In this document: positions 40,370 to 51,749 of the stretch, one piece after another
How the letters are laid out: the number at the start of each line of letters is the position of its first letter
Position numbering within the stretch: position 1 is the stretch's first letter
Assembly (NCBI GenBank): GCA_032433765.1
Contig: JAVIAB010000024.1
Coordinates: forward strand, 14,008,126-14,072,125
Reading direction: 5' to 3'
From: Megaustenia siamemsis
Lineage: Eukaryota > Mollusca > Gastropoda > Stylommatophora > Ariophantidae
Length of the DNA: 64,000 nucleotides
Notes under the pieces: model-generated
Database searches by the model: none
Told to the model about the DNA's origin: nothing
Seen by the model: only the letters and a program-made list of their open reading frames with translations
Translations under genes and position numbers: made by a program

Positions 40370-40985
40370 CAAATAAAGGAATTTAAATATCTAGGAAGTC
40401 TAGTGACAAACGACAATTCACAAACAGCAGAAATAGACTCAAGATGCATCAAAGATTGCTAAATCATTGGACAGCTATCACTAATATTGTTCAACAAGGA
40501 CATAACTCTAGAGGCAAAACGGGAACTAAAATACAATCTTCATGCCAACGTTGTGCTACCAATGCCAGACATAGACCCTAGATTAAACAGCAAAAAGAAA
40601 AATAACCACTATCGAGGTGAAATGTGTTAGGCGAATGACAGGAAACAGTCTGAAATATCAGATAAAAAATGAGGAATTCAGAAAAAATGTTTGGAATAAT
40701 TCACGTCATATAATGCATAAAGAAACAACAAAGAAAATGATTTGGCCACAGGCAGAAAGATCAAAACACAACACAACAAGCCTTTATTAATAGCACATGA
40801 AGACCAGACTCAAGGGCCGACCAGGAAAATGATGAATTGATGGAATATTATAAACAAAACGAAACATAACAGCAGCATGGACCAGCACAAGAACAAAAGA
40901 CCGCAAATTATATCTTCCTTCGACGCTCAAAGGCAAATGAGGTTGGAAAGAAGAATAAGAATATATTTTTATTGTGTCAGTTTCC
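40370..40985 (+). mobile_element. L-G LINE fragment from FKYLGS to the 3' end
   Basis: IKEFKYLGSLVTNDNSQTAE, IDSRCIKD, then a stop, TLEAKRELKYNLHANVVLP and a diverged tail (CAGACTCAAGGGCCGACCAG, GATGAATTGATGGAATATTA, STLKGK). FKYLGS is the well-known RT thumb-side motif. The residues before it are the unit of the 39-bp array. Broken by stops. Confidence 0.8.
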
Positions 40986-41045
40986 AACTATTTATTCTTC
41001 AGCATTATTTTTCTGCACAAAAATACCTAAAAGTTATATATTTTT

Positions 41046-41496
41046 AGTAGGCGTCCGTTGTTTAGAGGTTAGTCGGGTAGGTTCCACGATGTTTTGGGAA
41101 CAAGTCACGCTGAGCTCGGTTTTTAAGAAATCACGACTCGTGGGATGACCATCCTCAGGACCGTGTTTACTGTCAGAAGGCAATGGGGGTACTGGTTGGT
41201 CTCGAGGCAGGACGCCGATCTCTAGACAGAGAGTTTGTGGGCTCAAATCCCGGTTCTATCAATTGGTTTTCATTTTTGATTTCTCTCTTGAGAAACCACC
41301 CCCTGGTCTCAGCAGCAAGGCCCGGCTTGAAACGTTAATTACTCATCGACGGTAAAAAATATGAGTACCTCCGAAGACAGAGTTATCTGCCTGTGTGGCG
41401 AGGGACACCTGTGCACATGGCTGTCAGGGAAAAATGGATTGGAACGCAAAATTCAGTTCCTCGTCTCTAAAAAAATAGGCAATGGCAAACTACTAT
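41046..41496 (+). mobile_element. S3 tRNA-derived SINE
   Basis: CGTCCGTTGTTTAGAGGTTA near the start, a B box GGGCTCAAATCCCGG at about 41238-41252, then CCCCTGGTCTCAGCAGC, GGCCCGGCTTGAAACGTTAA, TGAGTACCTCCGAAG and GCCTGTGTGGCGAGGGACAC. The last 70 bases (ATAGGCAATGGCAAACTACT) may be its 3' end. It is bordered by an L-B tail. The 5' 190 bases have no second copy here. Confidence 0.65.
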
Positions 41497-41985
41497 GTAT
41501 AATCATCATCATCATTAAGTACCGGGTCTGCTGGCGCAGGTGATCATGTCTCTCTACAACTTTCGATCTCGACTGTTATTTATCATTTCCGTTGTTGACC
41601 TTCTACCAAGCCATTCTCTTAAGCTGTCTAGTATTTTTCTCTTTGCTTCCCTTTATCTCTTCGGCCCTCAATTTTCCCAGTTGTTACAATATATTCAACT
41701 TGTTCTCTTCTCATTACATGGCCAAACAATTATTATTGTTTCTTCCTAACATTGGAAATTAGCTCTCTTTTTACTTTGACGTCTTTCAGAACGGTTTCTT
41801 CTTAGCTGTCCCTGGTATTCTCAACATTCTTCTGTAAAATCACATTTCTACAGACTCCAGTGATTTTCTTGTCTTTTGTCCTATTGTCCATGATTCACAT
41901 CTATATGATAAGACTGGCTCTAAATAACATTTAAGAACTCTTCTTAATTAAGAACTCTCTTAAGAACTACGTATAATACCTAGAC
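41497..41985 (-). mobile_element. L-B LINE 3' end
   Basis: Reverse L-B from its CATCATCAT tail to the RVLKCY region (ACATTTAAGAACTC). Small deletions, for example in the EAKAKREL segment, kill the frame. Confidence 0.8.
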
Positions 41986-42067
41986 AATTTACACAGCCAG
42001 AAAATACTGAGATAATAGCAACTCGCTGTAAAGGAGCTTGTACTTTTATGTATTACTAATATACTTG

Positions 42068-44434
42068 TATGGCATCTGTATAACACGTTTTGAACATACA
42101 TATATGTTATATGCTTGGTGGCATTAGTTTATGGCATCTGTATAACACGTTTTGAACATACATATATGTTATATGCTTGGTAGCATTAGTTTATGGCATC
42201 TGTATAACACGTTTCGAACATACATATATGTTATATGCTTGGTGGCATTAGTTCATGGCATCTGTATAACACGTTTCGAACATACATATATGTTATATGC
42301 TTGGTGGCATTAGTTCATGGCATCTGTATAACACGTTTTGAACATACATATATGTTATATGCTTGGTGGCATTAGTTCATGGCATCTGTATAACACGTTT
42401 TGAACATACATATATGTTATATGCTTGGTGGCATTAGTTCATGGCATCTGTATAACACGTTTTGAACATACATATATGTTATATGCTTGGTGGCATTAGT
42501 TCATGGCATCTGTATAACACGTTTTGAACATACATATATGTTATATGCTTGGTGGCATTAGTTCATGGCATCTGTATAACACGTTTTGAACATACATATA
42601 TGTTATATGCTTGGTGGCATTAGTTCATGGCATCTGTATAACACGTTTTGAACATACATATATGTTATATGCTTGGTGGCATTAGTTTATGGCATCTGTA
42701 TAACACGTTTTGAACATACATATATGTTATATGCTTGGTGGCATTAGTTCATGGCATCTGTATAACACGTTTTGAACATACATATATGTTATATGCTTGG
42801 TGGCATTAGTTTATGGCATCTGTATAACACGTGTCGAACATACATATATGTTATATGCTTGGTGGCATTAGTTCATGGCATCTGTATAACACGTTTTGAA
42901 CATACATATATGTTATATGCTTGGTGGCATTAGTTCATGGCATCTGTATAAACCGTTTTGAACATACATATATGTTATATGCTTGGTGGCATTAGTTCAT
43001 GGCATCTGTATAACACGTTTTGAACATACATATATGTTATATGCTTGGTGGCATTAGTTCATGGCATCTGTATAACACGTTTTGAACATACATATATGTT
43101 ATATGCTTGGTGGCATTAGTTCATGGCATCTGTATAACACGTTTTGAACATACATATATGTTATATGCTTGGTGGCATTAGTTCATGGCATCTGTATAAC
43201 ACGTTTTGAACATACATATATGTTATATGCTTGGTGGCATTAGTTCATGGCATCTGTATAACACGTTTTGAACATACATATATGTTATATGCTTGGTGGC
43301 ATTAGTTCATGGCATCTGTATAACACGTTTTGAACATACATATATGTTATATGCTTGGTGGCATTAGTTCATGGCATCTGTATAACACGTTTTGAACATA
43401 CATATATGTTATATGCTTGGTGGCATTAGTTCATGGCATCTGTATAACACGTTTTGAACATACATATATGTTATATGCTTGGTGGCATTAGTTCATGGCA
43501 TCTGTATAACACGTTTTGAACATACATATATGTTATATGCTTGGTGGCATTAGTTTATGGCATCTGTATAACACGTTTCGAACATACATATATGTTATAT
43601 GCTTGGTGGCATTAGTTCATGGCATCTGTATAACACGTTTTGAACATACATATATGTTATATGCTTGGTGGCATTAGTTCATGGCATCTGTATAACACGT
43701 TTTGAACATACATATATGTTATATGCTTGGTGGCATTAGTTCATGGCATCTGTATAACACGTTTTGAACATACATATATGTTATATGCTTGGTGGCATTA
43801 GTTCATGGCATCTGTATAACACGTTTCGAACATACATATATGTTATATGCTTGGTGGCATTAGTTCATGGCATCTGTATAACACGTTTCGAACATACATA
43901 TATGTTATATGCTTGGTGGCATTAGTTCATGGCATCTGTATAACACGTTTTGAACATACATATATGTTATATGCTTGGTGGCATTAGTTCATGGCATCTG
44001 TATAACACGTTTTGAACATACATATATGTTATATGCTTGGTGGCATTAGTTCATGGCATCTGTATAACACGTTTCGAACATACATATATGTTATATGCTT
44101 GGTGGCATTAGTTCATGGCATCTGTATAACACGTTTCGAACATACATATATGTTATATGCTTGGTGGCATTAGTTCATGGCATCTGTATAACACGTTTTG
44201 AACATACATATATGTTATATGCTTGGTGGCATTAGTTCATGGCATCTGTTTAACACGTTTTGAACATACATATATGTTATATGCTTGGTGGCATTAGTTC
44301 ATGGCATCTGTATAACACGTTTTGAACATACATATATGTTATATGCTTGGTGGCATTAGTTCATGGCATCTGTATAACACGTTTCGAACATACATATATG
44401 TTATATGCTTGGTGGCATTAGTTTATGGCATCTG
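42068..44434. repeat. 62-bp satellite, about 38 copies, highly uniform
   Basis: The unit is CATGGCATCTGTATAACACG, TTTTGAACATACATATATGT, TATATGCTTGGTGGCATTAG and TT. Only a few positions vary (TTTTG/TTTCG, TTCATGG/TTTATGG). Each unit holds the 10-bp palindrome ACATATATGT. No stable ORF. Confidence 0.97.
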
Positions 44435-44473
44435 GTTCCTAATTAAAGAAAGAAAGAAAAAAAAAACACTTTT

Positions 44474-44716
44474 CACACGGTCGGACAACTCGTGTTTGAT
44501 TCTCGCTGGAAGCAGTGTGAACTGCACTCGTGGTTGGAAAAATACCCCAGTGGTCAGCCCAGCTGCAGGCAGAAATGGGTACCAGGGTAGTACTCTGTGA
44601 AGGTGAGGAATACAGCCTCGTATCATAAGTTTCGATCCTTAAAGCGACACCATCCAGGTCGGGCACATATGGGTGGAAACTCGTGTGCTAAGACGCCAAT
44701 TCAAGTCTCGTACTTT
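44474..44716 (+). mobile_element. S2 SINE, 5' truncated
   Basis: It begins at GTCGGACAACTCGTG just before the B box (GTTTGATTCTCGC), then the S2 body to CAAGTCTCGTACTTTGCC. The A-box half is missing. Confidence 0.8.
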
Positions 44717-44754
44717 GCCATTACGTTTATTTTTCACATTTAATAAACGACTAT

Positions 44755-45170
44755 TGTGAGATTATCATTTCTGTTTTGACCTTCTGCCAAGCCATTCTCT
44801 TAAGATGCCTGGTATTTGTTCTCTTTGCTTCCCTCTATCTCTTCGTCCCTCAATTTTCAGAACGTTTTCATTACTTTTCTTAGCTGCCCATGGTATTGTC
44901 AACATTCTTCTGTAAAACCCCATTTCTACAGACTCCAGTGATTTTCTTGTCTGTTGTCCTATTGTTCATGATTCACATCCATATGTTAAGACTTGCTCTG
45001 CATAACATTTAAGAACTCATTCTTGTTTCTATTGTCAAAAATGCATAATATCTTCCTAATTTTTTGTAAAGCTGCTTTTGCCTGAGCCCTTCTGCATCTC
45101 ACCTCTGTTGTACATCTTCCGTCTGAGGTTAACAAAGTTCACAACTATTTAAATTCATTTACCTGTTTTA
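44755..45170 (-). mobile_element. L-B LINE fragment
   Basis: Reverse L-B missing its (GAT)n tail; it has an internal gap (the KKQSSFFGHVMR part is gone near 44855). It reaches further 5' than most, to the region of CTTCCGTCTGAGGTTAACAA, matching 25563-25620. Confidence 0.8.
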
Positions 45171-46019
45171 ATATTGTTCCACTTGTTTTTATTTTGCACT
45201 GAGAATATGCTAAGTCGAAATTCCAAACTCTTGGGAGTAAATAGTTGCATATTACCATTTACGTTTACTTCCCTACACCAAGATTGACAACTTTCTTTCA
45301 CCGGTCTCTTCTTCCAGCAGTCACTCCACAAGTCGCTCTGTCCTTCTAGAATGTCATTATCCAAAGGAGTCAATCTGCCGATCGTAAATCATCAGGAATA
45401 AGTGCGGCTCTTAAAACAGGAAGTAGCACTATTAAGTGTCTCACGCAGAAGATCCGGAACGCGCGTTAAACTGATCACTCGGAGTACTCGGCCATGTGCT
45501 CGGAAAAGAAATTAGAATTTTGTCGCACGAGTGGGTTTTAGAGTTAAGAATTGGACATTCTGAAGTAAAAATTCCAGATAAGAAAAGGAGGAAGTATCTT
45601 TCTAGAGAATTATCTAATAAGGCATTTTTTTTTTATAGCCGAAAGACGGAGGAATGTAAATGTAAGATGAAATTGTTGAGGCAAAACATCGATGGGTTCA
45701 AAATTATGGAGGAGAATCTATCAGTTAATTCTCTCTCTTTTTTTCACCCGGTAACGAAAGGTTTAGTTGCTATCCTGGATTTGTCTTGTTTACTGATCCC
45801 ACAATCTACTTCATTTCGTCCCCTGCCCTTACAAAGACGCAAGGTGGTGGTAAGTGTGTTTAATTGTTGCTTACAGTAAAGCTGTGATAATTGCACCCGG
45901 TACATCTGTCTTTAGCATCGAACTTTTGAGGACAGGGTTTAGCCATAGAAGCCTTTTTGTTACTAGAAGCACCACAATGAGGTGCATTATGCTATTTATC
46001 ATAGAGGGTAATAATATCT
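45171..46019. other. no supported gene
   Basis: A 127-codon plus-strand frame (45496-45879) and a 72-codon minus frame (45155-45373, LWSDCWKKRPVKESCQSWCR) exist. Neither resembles a family I know nor has good splice sites on both sides. The second is Cys/Trp-rich and deserves a search. The rest is AT-rich. Confidence 0.35.
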
Positions 46020-46790
46020 TCTTCTACCTATCAACTCCCTGTGGAGCATAGGTTCTCAACAAACACTTTCAGCTCACTTTGGAGCATAGGTATTCAACAA
46101 ACACTTTCAGCTTCCTGTGGAGCATAGGTCTTCAACAAACAATTTCAGCTCCCTGTGGAGCATAGGTCTTGAACAGACACTTTCAGCTTCCTGTGGAGCA
46201 TAGGTCTTGAACAAACATTTTCAGCTTCCTGTGGAGCATAGGTCTTGAACAAACAATTTCAGCTTCCTGTGGAGCATAGGTCTTGAACAAACAATTTCAG
46301 CTTCCTGTGGAGCATAGGTCTTGAACAGACACTTTCAGCTCCCTGCGGAGCATAGGTCTTGAACAGACACTTTCAGCTCCCTGCGGAGCATAGGTCTTGA
46401 ACAAACACTTTCCAAACCGTTCTGTTTCTTGCCATTCTTTTAAGATCGTTCTATGTCTTCCCCATCATCTTCAGCTATGCTTCTATCTGTCTTCTCCAAG
46501 AATTCCTTAGTTTTCCTATTTGTCTTTTTCCCTGGGAATAAAAAAACGGGCTCTTGTGTTATACTCTCTGTTGGCTTCCGTAGTGTGTGTCCTATCCAGC
46601 GACATCGCCTTCTCTGTATCTCTTTATCCACTGGTATTTGACTGGTACATTTCCATAATTCTATGTTAGTAATTTTGTACTGCCATTTCCATCCTTTTAT
46701 TCTGCGTAAGCATTCATTAATAAAAGTCTGTATCTTCACGATTCTCATTTCAGTTGTTCTCCATGTTTCACAGCCATATAATAAGAATGA
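46020..46790 (-). mobile_element. L-D LINE 3' region with tandemly repeated end
   Basis: The minus frame MRIVKIQTFINECLRRIKGW, TNIELWKCTSQIPVDKEIQR, RWIGHTLRKPTESITQEPVF, KTNRKTKEFLEKTDRSIAED is intact L-D for about 100 codons (46748-46440). The element's last codons (KVFV.DLCSTGS) are then repeated about 10 times. Confidence 0.85.
46030..46412. repeat. 38-bp minisatellite, about 10 copies, from the L-D terminus
   Basis: The unit is AGCTTCCTGTGGAGCATAGG plus TCTTGAACAAACAATTTC; GTGGAG recurs at 46155 and 46193. In reverse it is the L-D end GTGTTTGTTGAAGACCTATG, CTCC, seen once in the copies at 13633 and 33470. Confidence 0.93.
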
Positions 46791-47039
46791 CTAGGGTAAT
46801 AACATAGATGAACAAATATGTTCCACAGTCTTGCATTAAATGCTACAATATAATTATTTAACACTTACAGTATTTGTTACCCTATATGATTGTTACATAA
46901 CATGCGTCAGTCTTTGCATTATGTAACCAGTGACCTATTTTTGTTTGTCAACACACGCTTCATATTCTTGCCGGGGGGAGGGGGGGGGGGCGACTGGGTG
47001 GTATAGAGGTACAAATAATAATACATAAATATTATTATA
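46791..47039. other. spacer with G-run
   Basis: GGGGGGAGGGGGGGGGG at about 46975-46991, a possible G-quadruplex. Otherwise nothing. Confidence 0.4.
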
Positions 47040-47238
47040 TGGGGAACTTCCGAGGCGATAATAAAGAATAATAGAACAAAGAAGTATGTGTTAGCACTCG
47101 GAAAAATTGACAGACAAACAACAATAGAAAAAAAACGAAGAACAATATATGGTCCGAAGTGGGATCGAACCCGTACTCAGTGGCACCGCGCCTTGCCACG
47201 AGAAGCCGAACGCTTGGCACACTGCCACGCAGCCAACT
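47040..47238 (-). mobile_element. S4 tRNA-derived SINE
   Basis: In reverse: GTTGGCTGCGTGGCAGTGTG (A-box region), CGTTCGGCTTCTCGTGGCAA, GTACGGGTTCGATCCCAC (B box), TTCGGACCATATATTG, then a T-rich body to CGCCTCGGAAGTTCCCC. Most complete S4 here. Confidence 0.78.
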
Positions 47239-47379
47239 AAAAAACTATTGCAGCAGTGTCTTGCACGAAAGGCGCTCTCAATGACTATAGCATAGGGTAA
47301 CGATCACAGACCGGAAATAAATTGTATATTTGTACTTTCCTATTAATGCAAGTATCTCCCAGTAGGGCTGAATACTTGT

Positions 47380-47650
47380 GTTGTAGTAAGACGTCGGCCT
47401 TCGGAAAGGAAGGTCTTTTGTTCGATTCCCATCACAAGCGGTGGTGATTTAAAAAAAAAAAACCAACCCCAGGTCTCTTCGTAGATTTACGCTCCCCCAG
47501 TCTCCGCGTGGTGCGGTTCGATGCCGAGAAACAGGAGGGCCCGTGTGCACTCGCGCACGTTAAAATACTCTTGGCATTTTAAAGACGAAAAGAGCGGGTT
47601 AAAATGACCGCTGTCGATGGCAAAAACCCTCCATCAATCCGTCCATCCAT
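47380..47650 (+). mobile_element. S5 tRNA-derived SINE
   Basis: TTGTAGTAAGACGTCGGCC (A-box region), TTTGTTCGATTCCCATCAC (B box), an A-run, CAACCCCAGGTCTC, then CCGTGTGCACTCGCGCACGT, TAAAATACTC and AAAGAGCGGGTTAAAATGAC, ending in (CATC)n that flows into a simple repeat. The central GCACGTTAAAA core looks conserved-domain-like, an impression only. Confidence 0.7.
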
Positions 47651-47905
47651 CCATCTCCCCCTCTCTCTCTATCTGTCTCTCTATATCTCTCCCTCTCGCC
47701 CTCTCTATCTCTCTCTCCCTCCCCCCTCTCTCCCTCCTTCTCTCTTTCTCCCTCTCGCCCTCTCTCTCCATCTCTCTCTATCTATCTCTCTCTCCCTCCC
47801 CTCACTCCCTCCCTCCCTCCCTCCCTCCCTATCTCTCTCCCACCCACTCCCTCCACCCTCTCTCGCCCTCTCTACCTCCCCCTCTCTCTCTCCCTCTCTC
47901 TCTCC
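47651..47905. repeat. CT/CCCT simple repeat
   Basis: Pyrimidine-rich CTCTCT and CCCTCCCT continuing the S5 (CATC)n tail. ORFs on the plus strand are low-complexity. Confidence 0.92.
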
Positions 47906-48602
47906 AACTATTACTTAAGCAGTATTCAACCTCCAGAAATATTCTCCCCACCATTTTGTAACTTGTCCATACAGGCTGGAGAAACAATTCCACTGCCTCT
48001 TCGTCTTCTGAAGTTTCTGCCCCCCCCCCCCCCACGCACTCTCCTTCCTACACAGTAATTCGTCCCTCAATCAATTACCTCACGTCAGATTCCGCCATGT
48101 TTGATTCGTTAAGTGATTTCTCCAACTTTACAAGAATCCAGATTTTTGTTTTAGCGTAGCCGAAATACTGAGTGTTTACGTGATCTTATTCGTGAATGCT
48201 TACGTGATATTGTACGTGAGTGTTCGTATGAAGATCCGAACAAACATTTATAAACATGGAGCTTGAAATGCTCCATCAATAGAAGAAATGTTTAGACGCC
48301 TTAATCTTCAGAAATTTCTTCCTCTTCTCCTCCTTCTTCCTTTTCTTCTTTTTTACTTCCTCTTGTCCGGGTGTCGGGGGAGATACAAAGTTCTGCTTAT
48401 CGCCATTTTGGCGCCTTCATTCATTGTTAATTATTGCTGTTGTGGCGCTTTTTCTTAAGTTGTCTGTCCATCTTACTCTAAGACTGCCTCTTAATTTTCT
48501 TCCCTTTTCTCTTTTATATATTTTTGTATGGTAAAGAATCGCACAGCATTCTTTTTTTTTATTTTATTTGCAAACCATTTTATTTGTTCTTTCTGTATGT
48601 AG
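47906..48602. other. no recognised gene
   Basis: Includes a C-run at about 48018-48032 and AT-rich DNA. The part from about 48480 (CTTAAGTTGTCTGTCCATCT) could be the worn 5' side or neighbour of L-H on the minus strand. Nothing firm. Confidence 0.35.
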
Positions 48603-48864
48603 GAGCCGCGATAGCTCAGTGGTTAGTGAACTGGGCTACAAAGGACAAGAGGTAGGGTTCGATCCCAACCGACGACTTTCGAGTTCACCCAGCCTTAAAT
48701 GGGTACCGGATTTTTTTCTGGGAAAGTAAAGCGGCACGGGTGTAATACCGACCACATTACCCCAAAATCATGTGCTGAAGGTCTGTAAAATATATTGTCA
48801 CTAACACCATATTTCCCTATACGCCACTTGGCGTGACGGGGGTACTTTACTTCTACTTTTTACT
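48603..48864 (+). mobile_element. S1 SINE, full length, inside L-H repeat
   Basis: GAGCCGCGATAGCTCAGTGG, GGGTTCGATCCCAACC to GGCGTGACGGGGGTACTTTA. It interrupts a 38-bp repeat unit: TTCTGTATGTAG lies just before it and TATGTATATAGCTTAGG just after, so TATGTA may be part of the TSD. Confidence 0.88.
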
Positions 48865-49345
48865 TTATGTATATAGCTTAGGATTGGCTCAATGCCCATT
48901 CTTTCTGTATGTAGCTTAGCACTGAATCAATGCCCATTCGTTCTGTATGTAGCTTAGGATTGGCTGAATGCCCATTCTTTCTGTATGTAGCTTAGGATTG
49001 GCTCAATGCCCATTCTTTCTGTATGTAGCTTAGGATTGGCTCAATGCCCATTCTTTCTGCTATACAATTTGTGATTCTGTCTTTTATGGTCACTCCAAAC
49101 GCTTTTAACACACATCGCATCTCTGTGGCGACACGCTTACTTTTATGCTTGGACGTAAGTGACCATGTTTGGTATTGGTAGCACAATGTTGGAATGAACA
49201 TACTCTACAGAAGATGTTTTTTCGGATGTAATAGGTATTGCTTTGTGTTGAAATATAAGGGATAGCTGTTCCAATATTTGGTTTGTCTTGTTCCATTCGA
49301 TGTCTTCAGAAACTTGTGAGTAAAACAAATTGAATGTTACTCCCA
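48865..49345 (-). mobile_element. L-H LINE fragment
   Basis: Minus frame VHSNIVLPIPNMVTY in one phase and MFIPTLCYQYQTWSLTSKHK, SKRVATEMRCVLKAFGVTIK, DRITNCIAERMGIEPILSYI in another: the classic LINE sequence between the RT thumb and tail (TWSLT, TEMRxLxKxxGVTxxDRI). The end is a 38-bp array of the GIEPILSYIQKEW codons. Confidence 0.78.
48868..49065. repeat. 38-bp minisatellite, about 5 copies, L-H coding unit
   Basis: CATTCTTTCTGTATGTAGCT plus TAGGATTGGCTCAATGCC; TCTGTATG recurs at 48904, 48942 and 48980. In reverse it spells GIEPILSYIQKEW. A further half unit lies across the S1 insertion. Confidence 0.9.
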
Positions 49346-49394
49346 GAATTACAAGCAAAATTGAAATTTAAAAACTAAAAGTTACACAATTTTA

Positions 49395-49650
49395 CATGAA
49401 AGATTTTGTTAATGTTCATATATCGGGCATGTGTTGAATACAGCAGGATACAGCAACAGAAGAAAACCTAGAGAAACACTAAGAAGAATAGTTATAAGAG
49501 AAGCAAAGTTGGCAGGCATAGACTTATTGGATGTGATTGAACATCCCGCCCAGAATATACATCGATGGTGACAAACACAACGAGCCCATACGAGCCTTAT
49601 GTGACGTCTAATGACGTAGGAATGATCAAGATACCTCTTGAGTACTTTCA
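49395..49650 (+). mobile_element. L-L LINE C-terminal fragment
   Basis: RRKPRETLRRIVIREAKLAG then IDLLDVIEHPAQNIHRW and stop: the (R)RKPRxTxRR...E...G....A.x..xW pattern of LINE C-termini. One copy. Confidence 0.6.
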
Positions 49651-49734
49651 ATACTTACGTTCTTAAGTACTTTCAGTAACTTATAAAGGGAATAAGAAGT
49701 ATTTAAATTGTGATACATAATTAAGATCTCAAAC

Positions 49735-50125
49735 AAAATAAATGTACAAAAAACACAACAAAAATACATTTATCAATTGTTTGTACCAAGAGGAAGACCC
49801 AGAAGAAGAGAGGGATGGGATGGGGTGGGGTGGGGTGGGTGGGGATCCGATGAACGGACAGACGGACTAACACATAAAGAAATAGCAGATAAAGACAGTT
49901 TGCCCAAATGATAAAACAGAAAAACCAAAACACAAACCGGCGAGTCTTTAATAAACGTTGCGAGAATACCAGACTCAAGGGCCGATTACGAAAAAGATGT
50001 AACTGATTGAATATTAGAAACAAAAAAATCATAACATCACCAGAGGCCAACAGAAGATCAAACGATCGTAAATGAAATCTCATCTCGACGTTGAAAGGTA
50101 AATAAGGAAGGAAAGAAGGAAAAAA
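49735..50125 (+). mobile_element. L-G LINE 3' end
   Basis: GAGTCTTTAATAAACG, ACCAGACTCAAGGGCCGAT, AAAGATGTAACTGATTG and TCTCGACGTTGAAAGGTAAA align with the other L-G ends. A GGGGT repeat (about 49825-49845) sits in it. The CIDGILETL segment appears once. Confidence 0.7.
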
Positions 50126-50410
50126 CTATTCGCTCAGGCCCAATTTATTTTGAGTTATCTCATTCCAACCAATCGATTAAGGGTTCAGAAACAAAGACTG
50201 GATTCCGATCAGACAACTCTTTCAAAATTACAATAAATATTGTCTATCAACGTAATATTTCATTGATATCTATATGAACAGATATTCTCGTCAGTGAAGA
50301 TTACGTTAAACGCGGTCAGAAGACCCGCTCCCCCAATCACTTACAGCACACCTAATTCCAAACTCTCTCCAACAGGGCTGTCGATGCATTAAAAAGCAAT
50401 CTTCAATTAT

Positions 50411-50483
<73 letters not shown>
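50126..50483. other. spacer ending in (CT)n(TA)n
   Basis: Unique-looking DNA to about 50415, then CTCTCT and TATATA runs (50417-50483). Confidence 0.45.
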
Positions 50484-50486
<3 letters not shown>

Positions 50487-51025
50487 ACCTTTGGAGCCGT
50501 GGCCGGCTCTAAGGGCATAGACCCAGATACCCTTTCTCTTTTTCTAAATTTTCTTTTCTAGCAGTCTCAATCCTTGCAAAGATCTTTTAACAAATCTCGC
50601 CATTTGTCTCTGTTCTGTGCAAGCATTTCGATCTAATTGAGGGAGCCGATTCCTGGTGCCTTTGCCTCTCTGGTCATTGTTCTTTTCAGTGTCTCTCTGT
50701 GTCGGCCTCTTTTCCCCCAACCTGTTTTCCCCACTTTAAGGCTTGCTTTGCTGTTCGCTGATTATTAATTCTTCATGTCCAACATATGACCATTGCCTTT
50801 TCTTGATTACTGATGATATTAGTGGCTGATTGGCGATTTTTCTAATTTCCATGTTTGTTTTGAATTCGTTCCACGCTATACCAAGTATTTTCTTTAGATA
50901 TTTTTTTTTCAAACGCATTCAACTTTATTTCTATGTATCTTGTTGTTTTCCAACAATCGCATGCATACATGTAAGGGTTGATAGTATGTTTGATTTGGAT
51001 ATTCTAAGTTTTGTTTTTGTGTTTT
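50484..51025 (-). mobile_element. L-E LINE fragment
   Basis: Minus frame RLKKKYLKKILGIAWNEFKT and NQPLISSVIKKRQWSYVGHE is LINE tail (GIxW, then YVGHE in place of GHVxR). Its 3' end is GGGTCTATGCCC and AAAGGTCAATATATA. It matches 57683-58290 and 59589-60500. Confidence 0.72.
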
Positions 51026-51480
51026 CAGAAAAAGAGTTCTTAAACGTTATGTAGAGCCAGTCATAATATATGGATGTGAATCATGGACAATAGGACAACA
51101 GACAAGAGAATCACTGGAGTCTGTAGAAATATGGTTATACAGAAGAATGTTGAGAATACCATGGACAGCTAAGAAGAGTAATGCAAACGTTTTGAAAGAG
51201 GCCAAAGCAAAAAGAGAGCTAATTTCCAATATTAGGAAGAAACAATCATCATTTTTTGGCCATGTAATGAGAAGAGAACAACTGGAATATATTGTAACAA
51301 CTGGGAAAATTGAGGGACGAAGAGATAGAGGGAAGCAAATAGAAAAGATACCAGACATCTTAAGATGGCTTGGCAGAAGGTCAACAACAGAAATGATAAA
51401 TCTATGTCGTGATCAAAAGTTGTGGAGAGACGTGATCATCTACGTCAGCAGGCTCGGTACTTGATGACGGTGATAATGAT
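51026..51480 (+). mobile_element. L-B LINE 3' end with open frame
   Basis: IWLYRRMLRIPWTAKKSNAN, VLKEAKAKRELISNIRKKQS, SFFGHVMRREQLEYIVTTGK, IEGRRDRGKQIEKIPDILRW, LGRRSTTEMINLCRDQKLWR and a GATGA tail. The frame is open from 51122 to 51464. Best L-B reference. Confidence 0.88.
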
Positions 51481-51749
51481 GAATAAGACTAGGCGTAGGA
51501 AAAGTGTTGTAGAAGTCTTGTTCGAGAAATGTATTGGACATAACTAGATTGAACACTTTCTTACAAATCCCGGATTTCCTTCATTGTTTTCAATATCTCG
51601 GTCAGGTGTTTAGTTAGTTGTCTGCTCATGGTTTTTTTTTACTCTCAGTCATTGATCTAATTTGTTCATGGTGGACACTTCGTCTGATGTATCGAATGAC
51701 TTTCATTTGTTGTTATCAGACGGAGGGTAACTGTTTGTTCAGAGAGTTT
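51481..51749. other. unassigned spacer
   Basis: T-rich, no feature recognised. Confidence 0.35.

Noticed and set aside
45155..45373. Cys/Trp-rich minus-strand exon
   Set aside because: A CGGCAG acceptor-like and GAAGTAAAC donor-like site exist but both are weak, and the frame runs on into LINE L-B; kept only as something to search.
45496..45879. 127-codon plus-strand ORF
   Set aside because: No family resemblance, AT-rich composition and a homopolymer-run inside; no splice support.
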